The notes under the pieces: generated by a model
Told to the model about the DNA's origin: nothing
The model's input: only the letters and a program-made list of their open reading frames with translations
The model's database searches: none
Shown: positions 1-5,502 of the stretch, piece after piece
Position numbering within the stretch: the first letter of the stretch is position 1
Layout: each line of letters opens with the position of its first letter
Position numbers and translations under genes: made by a program
Origin: Clostridiales bacterium
Lineage (GTDB): Bacteria > Bacillota > Clostridia > Lachnospirales > Lachnospiraceae
Length of the DNA stretch: 6,268 bases
Assembly (NCBI GenBank): GCA_015655565.1
Contig: JAATEU010000419.1
Location: 1-6,268, forward strand
Reading direction: 5' to 3'

Positions 1-117
1 AATTGAAATTATTTTTACAATTGAGTATACGTTAATGTATATTCATAATTTCTTAACCTGCAGGCAATATTGAAATTAAAAACGGGAGATCGATTCCTTG
101 TTGTGACTTATTACAGC

Positions 118-146
118 TTGACAATATCGGAAAAAGATTGTATATT
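118..146 (+). promoter_or_regulatory. Sigma-A-type promoter of the tetR1-glycosyltransferase operon
   Basis: A perfect -35 hexamer TTGACA (118-123) is followed after exactly 17 bases by TATATT (141-146), one mismatch from TATAAT. The expected transcription start, near 152-154, falls inside the palindrome at 149-173, so a repressor bound there would block initiation. Bases 1-117 upstream are AT-rich and show no gene. Confidence 0.8.
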
Positions 147-148
147 AA

Positions 149-173
149 AAACAAACAGTCAATCTGTTTGTTT
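149..173. promoter_or_regulatory. Palindromic operator, probable TetR1 autoregulatory site
   Basis: Perfect 10-bp arms AAACAAACAG (149-158) and CTGTTTGTTT (164-173) flank the 5-base spacer TCAAT. The palindrome begins just after the -10 element and ends before the GGAGG ribosome site at 176-180. Size, symmetry and position are typical of a TetR-family operator controlling its own gene. That TetR1 binds it is inferred from position. Confidence 0.75.
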
Positions 174-185
174 ATGGAGGTAACT

Positions 186-833
186 ATGAAAAGAGAAGAA
201 AAAACAAAAAATGCTAAAGAGAAAATAATTAAAGGTGCATTTACCTTGTTTGCAACAAAGGGTTATGAAGCAACTACAACTCAGGACATTATAGATATTA
301 CACAATTATCGAGAGGTGCAATGTATCATCATTTCAAGAGCAAACAAGACATATTGGAATCTGTGACAAAAGAAGCACAACTTAAGATAAATGTTTTTTT
401 TGAGCGGTTAGTTGCAGATGATTCATTGACAACGAAAGAGAAAATCTCAGAAATAATTTCATACACTGCCAATAATGATGTTCAGAGACAATTGATACAT
501 TATAATTGGATAGAAAAGATTCCTTTCGCGTTGTTAAATGAAATCCGCAACTTGAATAACATTGTTGCACCATTCGTGTCACAAATAATAGAGCAAGGTG
601 TGATTCAGGGAGAATTCCAATGCTCCTGTCCCAAAGAATTAGGGGAAATTCTGGCGTTATGTATAGATGTTTGGCTTGATCCTGTATTATTTAAAAGAAG
701 TTATAAAGAGGTATCCAGCAGATTAGACTTTCTATTGTTTATGTTAGAGAAAATTGGAACTCCTATTATTGATGAAGAGGATATAAAACGTATCAAGGAC
801 TTATACAGGCCTTTACTGGATGAGGGGGTATAA
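186..833 (+). CDS. TetR/AcrR-family transcriptional repressor (TetR1)
   Basis: A 215-residue regulator of ordinary TetR length. Residues 10-57 form the N-terminal DNA-binding domain; the helix-turn-helix lies around 32-57, with the family-typical stretch LSRGAMYHHFKSKQDIL. The remainder is an all-helical ligand-binding and dimerisation domain that gives no clue to the inducer. I chose ATG 186 because GGAGG sits five bases upstream; the open frame extends back to a TTG at 138, but that would lie in the promoter and operator. It is the first gene of a two-gene operon: its TAA is one base from the ATG of the glycosyltransferase, so the two are probably translationally coupled. It most likely represses its own operon until a substrate of the glycosyltransferase, perhaps an antibiotic, is sensed. 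The ligand is a guess. Confidence 0.9.
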   Translation: MKREEKTKNAKEKIIKGAFTLFATKGYEATTTQDIIDITQLSRGAMYHHFKSKQDILESVTKEAQLKINVFFERLVADDSLTTKEKISEIISYTANNDVQRQLIHYNWIEKIPFALLNEIRNLNNIVAPFVSQIIEQGVIQGEFQCSCPKELGEILALCIDVWLDPVLFKRSYKEVSSRLDFLLFMLEKIGTPIIDEEDIKRIKDLYRPLLDEGV

Positions 834-834
834 T

Positions 835-2013
835 ATGAAGATCGAAGAACAAAATCTTAAAGTACTGATGATAAATTTACCCTTTTCCGGACATACAAAT
901 CCTACGCTGGGCTTGGCAAAAGAATTAGTTGAACAGGGATGCGAAGTTACTTATATTCAAGCTCCTGAATGGAAAGATAGGGTACTTATTACAGGCGCCC
1001 AGTTTGTTGTATATGATGATTACCCTGACACATTAAGTCCGACTCAAAAAGAAATAAAAAGTTGGAGAGCCGCTTATAATACGGCGCTACGCATAGGCTC
1101 GGACTATGACTGTATTGTTTATGAGATTTTATTTTGTGTTGGAAAAAGTCTTGCCGACAGATTGCGAAAACCATCTGTTCGTCTGTTTTCCACATTTGCA
1201 TTAAATCAGACTGTACTTGACATGTTTGCAAAAACGGGCGGACTTTACATGACCAGTATTTTCAGATTCAGATTGTTGTACCAAGTGCTGTCACGAGTTA
1301 TATGCAAAAACTTTAAATTGAGAACAAATGATATTATAGATGAAATTGTTTTTAACCCACCAGAGCTAAACTATGTTTATACACTTAAGGAATTTCAAAT
1401 ACTCAATAATGAATTTCCCAGTGCCAATTACAAATTTATCGGCCCCTCCATTGTACATAGGAGCAGTAATATACATATAGATTTTGAAGAAATAAGGAAC
1501 CCGCTTATTTACATATCACTTGGTACATTGCTCAACAGTTCTGTGTCCTTTTATAAAAAGTGCTTCGCAGCGTTTGCCCGCGAAAATGTCACAGTTATTC
1601 TTTCCATTGGACAAACCGTTTCGGTAAAAAAACTTGGTCAAATACCCAAGAATTTTAGGGTTCACTCCTTTGTTCCGCAATTAGAAGTTTTGCAACATAC
1701 TTCTTTGTTTATTACCCACGGGGGAATGAACAGCGTAAACGAAGCTATGTATTACGGGGTGCCCATGTTAGTTGTGCCAGTGGGTAATGACCAACCAACG
1801 GTTGCCAATAGAGTCAATGAACTGGGATTGGGAAAAAGGCTGAATAGAAAGAAGCTATCATCCGAAAGCTTAAAATGTGCTGCCTTTGATGTGATGAATG
1901 ATGTTAAAATTAAAAAGGTCGTACAAGAATTTCAGCAAGCAATGAGTAAAGCGGGCGGAAATAGATTCGCCGCTCACGAAATAATTGACTACATTCGCAA
2001 CCAAAATTTCTAA
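835..2013 (+). CDS. GT1-family glycosyltransferase, macrolide glycosyltransferase (MGT)-like
   Basis: An intact 392-residue GT-B fold enzyme, full length for the MGT/YjiC/OleD group, which transfers a sugar from a nucleotide sugar to a small hydrophobic acceptor in the cytoplasm. The N-terminal acceptor domain opens with LMINLPFSGHTNPT; His20 is the expected catalytic base. The usual partner Asp, in the family's YD motif, appears to be Glu97 (VYEILF). After a linker near 205-222 comes the C-terminal nucleotide-sugar domain, with FVPQLEVLQ (279-287), THGGMNSVNEA (294-304) and NDQ (318-320). ATG 835 is preferred to the in-frame ATG 820 because GAGGGGG (822-828) is correctly spaced for it. It follows tetR1 by one base. 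Antibiotic inactivation or self-protection is plausible, but the acceptor cannot be read from sequence. A paralogue lies split downstream (GT2). Confidence 0.88.
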   Translation: MKIEEQNLKVLMINLPFSGHTNPTLGLAKELVEQGCEVTYIQAPEWKDRVLITGAQFVVYDDYPDTLSPTQKEIKSWRAAYNTALRIGSDYDCIVYEILFCVGKSLADRLRKPSVRLFSTFALNQTVLDMFAKTGGLYMTSIFRFRLLYQVLSRVICKNFKLRTNDIIDEIVFNPPELNYVYTLKEFQILNNEFPSANYKFIGPSIVHRSSNIHIDFEEIRNPLIYISLGTLLNSSVSFYKKCFAAFARENVTVILSIGQTVSVKKLGQIPKNFRVHSFVPQLEVLQHTSLFITHGGMNSVNEAMYYGVPMLVVPVGNDQPTVANRVNELGLGKRLNRKKLSSESLKCAAFDVMNDVKIKKVVQEFQQAMSKAGGNRFAAHEIIDYIRNQNF

Positions 2014-2066
2014 TGCCCATAGAGATTATTCAGGTAACAATAGATAGTCAGCCGACTTTAAAATAT

Positions 2067-2107
2067 CATCAGACTGCCATCCGTTAAAAAACCAAGTCAG
2101 ATGGTTT
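2067..2107. terminator. Possible hairpins in the convergent gap between the two glycosyltransferase ends
   Basis: Bases 2014-2171 separate two convergent genes and hold no gene. CATCAGACT (2067-2075) can pair with AGTCAGATG (2095-2103) with one mismatch; alternatively AAACCA (2089-2094) pairs with TGGTTT (2102-2107) across a 7-base loop, followed by TTATTAAA. ACTGCCAT (2073-2080) also has a perfect inverted copy at 2137-2144. None has a strong GC stem plus a clean U-tract, so a terminator role is only suggested by location. Confidence 0.3.
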
Positions 2108-2171
2108 ATTAAATGTGCGCTTTTAAGGGCCTTCCAATGGCAGTTATGCGATTCCCTTTATGCCCATAATA

Positions 2172-2682
2172 TCACTTTATGCATTCTTCAACTTTGTCAA
2201 CTATATCTGAAAATTCATTTTCGCCTGCTATTCTTTCCTTTATGCAAGAAGTGTTCTTTTTTATTTCGGCATTATTCAAAAGTTGCAGGGCGTTTCTGTA
2301 AAGTTTATCTGCCGTTGTAGGGAATGCACGCATGCGCATTCCTATTCCAAGTTCGGCTATTCGTTTGGCATTAGCAATCTGGTCATTGATGATAGGCATT
2401 GCGAGCATTGGAACCCCAAAGCTCATGGCTTCGTTAACACTGTTCATCCCGCAGTGCGTGATAAACAAATCGGCATTTTGCAAAACCTCAAGTTGAGGGA
2501 CAAATGAGTAAGCGAAGATATTCTGAGGAAAAGGACCAAGCGTTTTGGGGTCTATTTTTCCCGTGTTCAAAATCACGGAAAAGTTCATGCCTCCAAATGA
2601 CTTTATGCACCGTTTGCAGAAAATCCTGCTGCTGATTATACTCCCCATTGAGATATAAATAATAGGCTTCTTCATTTCTATA
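2172..2682 (-). pseudogene. 3' half of split glycosyltransferase GT2
   Basis: This stretch encodes about 168 residues of GT1 C-terminal domain, uninterrupted to its TGA. It aligns end to end with residues ~221-390 of the intact enzyme at 835-2013, with near-identity through FVPQLEVLQ...LFITH.GMNSVNEAM..GVPML. Its missing 5' half is at 5498-6113 on the same strand and in the same reading direction. At the seam the codons ATA-GAA-ATG-AAG join directly to the GAT-GCT-(ATA) that ends the 5' half, which would give IPYDAIEMKKPIIYIS. Confidence 0.75.
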
Positions 2683-2813
2683 TCAACAAGATAACGCGGC
2701 GTAATGCTTAACATACCGCCTAACTGTTCTCTTGTCCATCCTTTGTCCGTCCTTGCCTTTTTTATCGCTTGACCGAAAGCCCGAAAATCAAACTGCCCGG
2801 TTTTTGTTTCCAT
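2172..2813 (-). CDS. Chimeric ORF: XRE-type HTH N-terminus fused to the C-terminal half of a glycosyltransferase
   Basis: A continuous 213-codon frame made of two unrelated parts. Residues 1-45 resemble the start of the small HTH regulators found in clostridial conjugative elements (DFRAFGQAIKKAR, then TREQLGGML and TPRYLVDIE). From residue 46 (EMKKPIIYISMGS) it is a GT1 nucleotide-sugar-binding half, with SFVPQLEVLQ (103-112), THCGMNSVNEA (119-129) and NDQ (143-145). It keeps the HTH gene's start, with AGGGTGA seven bases before the ATG. There is no acceptor domain, so glycosyl transfer is not expected. The HTH is also cut before the NKGQHPS-like continuation I expect of that family. The usual THGG is THCG here. 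I read it as a fusion produced by rearrangement, possibly still translated, and not as a designed two-domain protein. Confidence 0.7.
   Translation of the reverse strand: METKTGQFDFRAFGQAIKKARTDKGWTREQLGGMLSITPRYLVDIEMKKPIIYISMGSIISSRIFCKRCIKSFGGMNFSVILNTGKIDPKTLGPFPQNIFAYSFVPQLEVLQNADLFITHCGMNSVNEAMSFGVPMLAMPIINDQIANAKRIAELGIGMRMRAFPTTADKLYRNALQLLNNAEIKKNTSCIKERIAGENEFSDIVDKVEECIK
2679..2813 (-). pseudogene. Truncated XRE-type HTH regulator (5' 45 codons)
   Basis: The fragment starts with METKTGQFDFRAFGQ and carries helices 1 to 3 of an XRE/Cro-like HTH (TREQLGGML ... TPRYLVDIE). The wording is very close to the short regulators found in Tn916/Tn1549-like conjugative elements, as I remember them; those proteins run to about 110-120 residues. 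The remaining two thirds are absent and replaced by glycosyltransferase sequence. The start is supported by AGGGTGA upstream. Confidence 0.65.
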
Positions 2814-2886
2814 AACAATTTCACCCTATTACAGATTACAGTTCACTATCCGGCGAATAAATGAGTACACACTTCAAAGCATTTCC

Positions 2887-2908
2887 GTAAATATTTCAAT
2901 TTATTTAC
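2887..2908. promoter_or_regulatory. Inverted repeat upstream of the HTH start, possible operator
   Basis: GTAAATA (2887-2893) and TATTTAC (2902-2908) are perfect 7-bp arms around an 8-base AT-rich spacer. They lie about 75 bases before the minus-strand HTH start, where a promoter or operator would be expected. I found no convincing -35/-10 pair on that strand. The rest of 2814-3002 holds no gene I can support; CTGTCTGGC occurs twice there (2920-2928 and 2972-2980). Confidence 0.3.
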
Positions 2909-3005
2909 ACAATGATACACTGTCTGGCATTTTGGTTCAGTTTATGTGGGTACTGCTCTTTGGAGTTCCGGCTGTCTGGCTTACCCTACACCGTGATGTT
3001 CGATA

Positions 3006-3029
3006 AAAAATGAAACACGATTCATTTTT
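3006..3029. promoter_or_regulatory. Upstream operator O1 of the tetR2-CPBP operon
   Basis: AAAAATGAA (3006-3014) and TTCATTTTT (3021-3029) are perfect 9-bp arms around a 6-base spacer, ending just before the -35 box. The central 16 bases (3010-3025) match the core of the downstream palindrome O2 at 14 of 16 positions, so the same protein should bind both. Confidence 0.65.
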
Positions 3030-3032
3030 ATA

Positions 3033-3061
3033 TTGACAAAAGAGTGTTGGGGATATAAAAT
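3033..3061 (+). promoter_or_regulatory. Promoter of the tetR2-CPBP operon
   Basis: TTGACA (3033-3038) is followed after 17 bases by TAAAAT (3056-3061); TATAAA at 3054-3059 is an alternative with a shorter spacer. The promoter lies between operator O1 and operator O2, an arrangement suited to tight autorepression. Confidence 0.7.
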
Positions 3062-3088
3062 ATAAATGAAACAGGTTTCATTTATATT
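3059..3088. promoter_or_regulatory. Perfect 14+14 bp palindromic operator O2
   Basis: AATATAAATGAAAC (3059-3072) and GTTTCATTTATATT (3075-3088) are exact reverse complements separated by AG. The palindrome overlaps the 3' end of the -10 region and the expected transcription start, and ends just before the AGAGGTG ribosome site (3091-3097). It is most likely the main binding site of the TetR protein encoded next to it. Confidence 0.8.
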
Positions 3089-3102
3089 CAAGAGGTGTTT
3101 TT

Positions 3103-3771
3103 GTGCCAAAGGTGAGCGAGGAATATGTGAACTCTAAAAAAAATCAAATCTTAGATGCCACATTTAAGGTCTTCACGAAAAAACCTATATTTGCAGTAAC
3201 TATGCAGGATGTAATTGACCAAGTGGGATTTAGTCAGGGTGCGATATATCGGTATTTTAATGATATAGACGACATTATTATAGCTGTTCACAATCGTTCG
3301 TTTTCTAACATTGATTATAGAGATAAATTAGAAGCCATCTTTTGCCAAGAATCTCAACCGGAAGAAGTCATGCGTCAGGCATTCTTATGTCTTGCACAGT
3401 ATATAAATGAATCTTCGGGCCTGTTTAATAAAATCCGTTTTGAGCTTTTAATGCTATATCAGGCATATCCAGAGCGGGGGAAGAAAATACAAGAAGGGCT
3501 TAACATAAAAGAAAGCAACCGTTTTGCACTTGAATCTGCAATAGCATTTGCCATGAAACAGGTTGAAACAGGATATTTCAAGCCGATTATGCCATTGGAA
3601 AAAATCGCCTCTTTTATTTCTGCCAGTTGTGACGGAATTTTATTTGATGACATGCTTTTCAAAAATACTGCTCTTTATGAGCAGCCGCCAATAAAGAGTA
3701 ATGTAACGGAATTATTCAGCACTCTTTGCGATTTAGTTATCATAATGCTCGGAGGGAATAAACATGAATAA
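3103..3771 (+). CDS. TetR/AcrR-family transcriptional repressor (TetR2)
   Basis: A 222-residue TetR-family protein. The DNA-binding domain spans about residues 11-58; its helix-turn-helix includes TMQDVIDQVGFSQGAIYRYF (33-52), the classic family signature. The C-terminal domain is helical and not informative about a ligand. The start is GTG 3103, with AGAGGTG five bases upstream; no in-frame ATG fits better. Two related palindromes flank the promoter directly upstream, so autoregulation is very likely. Its last codons overlap the start of the first CPBP gene (ATGAATAA, 8 shared bases), and GGAGGG inside its own 3' end serves as that gene's ribosome site, so the genes form one coupled operon. 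It shares only the generic TetR fold with the regulator at 186-833 and has a different operator, so it is a separate circuit. Confidence 0.9.
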   Translation: MPKVSEEYVNSKKNQILDATFKVFTKKPIFAVTMQDVIDQVGFSQGAIYRYFNDIDDIIIAVHNRSFSNIDYRDKLEAIFCQESQPEEVMRQAFLCLAQYINESSGLFNKIRFELLMLYQAYPERGKKIQEGLNIKESNRFALESAIAFAMKQVETGYFKPIMPLEKIASFISASCDGILFDDMLFKNTALYEQPPIKSNVTELFSTLCDLVIIMLGGNKHE

Positions 3772-4456
3772 TGTACAACAAAAAACAAACCGCTTGACTC
3801 TTGCGAAAGTCGTTATTTCTCTTATTATGACTATATTTATGTAGACGCTTGTTACGAATGCTTGGGGCTATACGAAGCTACTCTTTGACGCGCAAGGAGG
3901 TAGTTGGGTAAATTACATATATGACTTTATTAGCCGTTTCGTTTGGGCAGTCCCTGCAATTGTTTTACTGCGGTTATATGCGAACGATGTCCCTACAACT
4001 CGGAAGAATCTTTTTAGAAATAAGCCACACATAAAATCGCTAATAATTACTGTGGCTATTATTATTATATATAATTTGGGAGCGATGCTTTTTAATCACG
4101 GGGGTTTGTGGGTTAATCCAAATTTTAATTTTCTAAAGCACTTCCCCACATTCATTATGGTTGCATTTGTCGAGGAACTTGTTTACCGTGGATGGGGCTT
4201 AAACACGCTATCAGCATTTTTATCGGAAAGAAAGGCAAATGTTGTATCTAATTTATTCTTTGTATTACTACATCTACCTGCATATTTTATAAAGCTTTAT
4301 TTGGACGGCACGTTTCCAATTGTAGCAGTGGTTACTCAATTTGTATTTGTGCTTGGTCTACTATTCGGATATTTATATCGCAAGGGGAAATCATTATGGA
4401 GTCCTATGATAGTACATTTTTTAGCTGATTTTCTCGGTGTTATGATGATTGGATAA
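3764..4456 (+). pseudogene. CPBP-family intramembrane metalloprotease, interrupted by an amber codon
   Basis: Reading from ATG 3764, with GGAGGG seven bases upstream, gives a 230-codon CPBP (Abi/CAAX protease-like) membrane protein with one in-frame TAG at codon 27 (3842-3844). Everything downstream is intact. The motifs are FVEELVYRG, with Glu137, Glu138 and Arg142 (EExxxR); FVLLH, with Phe166 and His170 (FxxxH); and HFLAD, with His218. Hydrophobic segments fill most of the chain. CAG (Gln) to TAG is a one-base change and would restore a full-length protein. A GTG at 4052 could restart translation and keep the catalytic motifs, but it has no visible ribosome site and would lose about 96 residues of membrane segments. 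Likely inactive unless the stop is read through. It is the second gene of the tetR2 operon. Confidence 0.8.
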
Positions 4457-4497
4457 ACTTGTTTTCCGATTTTAGAATTTCTTAGGAGGGCGTTTGA

Positions 4498-5169
4498 ATG
4501 TTTGAAATACAGGAAAAAAATAAAATTCCGATGATAAGCAACCTTGCAATAATAGGGTATGCAATCATGTATCTGGTTTTTATCCTTATTTTACCACGTC
4601 TTGATATATTCAAGGGGTTTCCGCAGCTTATATTCTACATTGTTTTGGGTACTGTTGGCTTTTTAGTTTTTTGGACAGATTTCACAAAAGGCATTAACCT
4701 TTGGAAGACCCATTTTATAAATAATAGTATTTGGTTGGCTGCTACTCTGTTCGGAGGAATACTTTTTCAGCAAATTGCCGCCATACCTGCATATCTTCTC
4801 GGTACGGAGGATTTAGGTGGAAACACGGAAGCCATACTTGAATTAACAAAAATATTCCCCATACCGTTTATCGTACTTGCCCTCGGCATTTTAGGTCCTA
4901 TAACTGAGGAAATTATTTATAGGATTATACTCATTGGCAAGGTTTCACAAAAAGTATCAGGTATTTTATGCGTTATTCTTTCTTCGTTAATTTTCATGTT
5001 GATTCATGTACAAGCATTTAGCGCAGAAGGGTTCGCAAATGTATTACCAATTTTTACTACTGGTTTATCTTATGCCATTGCTTATTATAAAACTAAAAAT
5101 ATCACAATTCCCATAATCATCCATGTGTTGAGTAATAGTATATCCTTGGCATTTATGGGTGGATTATAA
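4498..5169 (+). CDS. CPBP-family intramembrane metalloprotease
   Basis: An intact 223-residue polytopic membrane protein of the CPBP (CAAX protease/bacteriocin-processing, Abi) family. The catalytic motifs are all present: GPITEEIIYR, with Glu137, Glu138 and Arg142; FMLIH, with Phe166 and His170; and HVLSN, with His209 and Asn213. About seven hydrophobic stretches can be seen (roughly 13-34, 44-60, 76-98, 121-133, 152-171, 181-197 and 202-221). The start is ATG 4498, behind a strong AGGAGGG. It lies 41 bases after the broken CPBP gene with no terminator between, so it belongs to the tetR2 operon. Family members process prenylated or peptide substrates or give immunity to bacteriocins; which applies here cannot be told. 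It may now do the work of both copies. Confidence 0.88.
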   Translation: MFEIQEKNKIPMISNLAIIGYAIMYLVFILILPRLDIFKGFPQLIFYIVLGTVGFLVFWTDFTKGINLWKTHFINNSIWLAATLFGGILFQQIAAIPAYLLGTEDLGGNTEAILELTKIFPIPFIVLALGILGPITEEIIYRIILIGKVSQKVSGILCVILSSLIFMLIHVQAFSAEGFANVLPIFTTGLSYAIAYYKTKNITIPIIIHVLSNSISLAFMGGL

Positions 5170-5242
5170 GCATTTAGTATATCGAAGTGTAAACTAAAAG
5201 GATAGCGCAATATCTGTTTGATAAAACATCCGGAGGTATGAA

Positions 5243-5404
5243 ATGAAAAAATACTGCGACAAGTGCCAAAAAGAATATAAGCCTGAATTGAAGAAATGCC
5301 CTGATTGCGGTGGTAAACTCAAAGTAAAATACACCGAGGAAGAACTGTGCAAAATACAAAAGCAGAATGATGATTTTACTGTAATCAATACATTGTTAAT
5401 GTAA
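5243..5404 (+). CDS. Small zinc-ribbon protein, 53 residues
   Basis: ATG 5243 follows CGGAGGT with good spacing and opens a 53-codon gene ending in TAA. Two CxxC knuckles, YCDKC (Cys5, Cys8) and KCPDCGGK (Cys19, Cys22), are spaced as in a treble-clef or rubredoxin-like zinc ribbon. The second half is charged and probably helical (KYTEEELCKIQKQNDD) and ends FTVINTLLM. The protein is small, soluble and has no signal peptide. It lies 73 bases after the CPBP gene on the same strand, either as the last gene of that operon or with its own start, and 20 bases before the KTR fragment. Its function is unknown; a metal- or protein-binding adaptor role is only a guess. It may itself be the head of a longer ancestor. 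Confidence 0.72.
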   Translation: MKKYCDKCQKEYKPELKKCPDCGGKLKVKYTEEELCKIQKQNDDFTVINTLLM

Positions 5405-5424
5405 CACGATAGTGGGGTGTTTTA

Positions 5425-5502
5425 ATGGATGAAGCAGAATGGATATTATGTCCTGTCTGCGCTAACAAAACTCGGCTTAGAGTGCGAGAAGATACGATAT
5501 AG
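5425..5502 (+). pseudogene. Truncated cysteine-rich KTR-domain gene (5' end)
   Basis: ATG 5425, behind GTGGGGTG, reads MDEAEWILCPVCANKTRLRV then REDTI and stops at TAG (5500-5502). The WILCPVCxNKTR start is the hallmark of the cysteine-rich KTR proteins common as cargo in Bacillota conjugative elements. Those proteins, as I recall them, have around 55-60 residues and a second CPKC pair, absent here. The reading frame ends because it runs into the antisense of GT2: the last KTR-like codon abuts the TATA at 5498-5501. It is therefore a broken gene marking one edge of the inserted segment. Confidence 0.65.

Larger units (their letters stand above)
2683..5501. other. 2.8-kb segment interrupting GT2 (ICE-type cargo)
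   Basis: The segment lies between the two halves of GT2 and is bounded by TATA on both sides (2679-2682 and 5498-5501). It holds a truncated HTH gene, the tetR2-CPBP-CPBP operon, a zinc-ribbon gene and a truncated Cys-rich KTR gene. Both edge genes are cut inside their coding sequence, exactly at the GT2 seams. I see no transposase, integrase or long terminal inverted repeats; the ends share only TATATC as an inverted hexamer. It may be a piece of a larger conjugative element moved by illegitimate recombination. The mechanism is inferred. Confidence 0.55.

Noticed and set aside
1..117. A small gene or leader peptide upstream of the first promoter
   Set aside because: The short frames lack ribosome sites and the region is plain AT-rich sequence. 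A weak ATAC/GTAT repeat near 27-40 is not distinctive.
138..185. A longer TetR1 start at TTG 138
   Set aside because: It would place the first 16 codons across the -10 box and operator with no ribosome site; ATG 186 has GGAGG at the right distance.
2823..3006. A plus-strand frame open across the HTH upstream region, ending QFMWVLLFGVPAVWLTLHRD.. before TAA at 3004
   Set aside because: It has no ribosome site; its only ATG (2944) gives 20 codons, and it overlaps operator O1. I do not recognise it, so a gene remnant is possible but unsupported.
5173..5198. TTTAGT...ACTAAA inverted repeat after the second CPBP gene, considered as a terminator
   Set aside because: The stem is only six AT-rich pairs with a 14-base loop and no U-tract, so it is unlikely to terminate.
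5214..5228. CTGTTTG half-site, with TGTTT-GATA-AAACA, before the zinc-ribbon gene, similar to the TetR1 operator arm
   Set aside because: The arms are only 5 bp and the match covers one half-site, which is expected by chance in AT-rich DNA.
2683..5501. The segment as a classical transposon or insertion sequence
   Set aside because: It has no transposase, no long terminal inverted repeats and no integrase, and both edge genes are truncated. Only a 4-bp TATA repeat and an inverted TATATC are seen at the ends.
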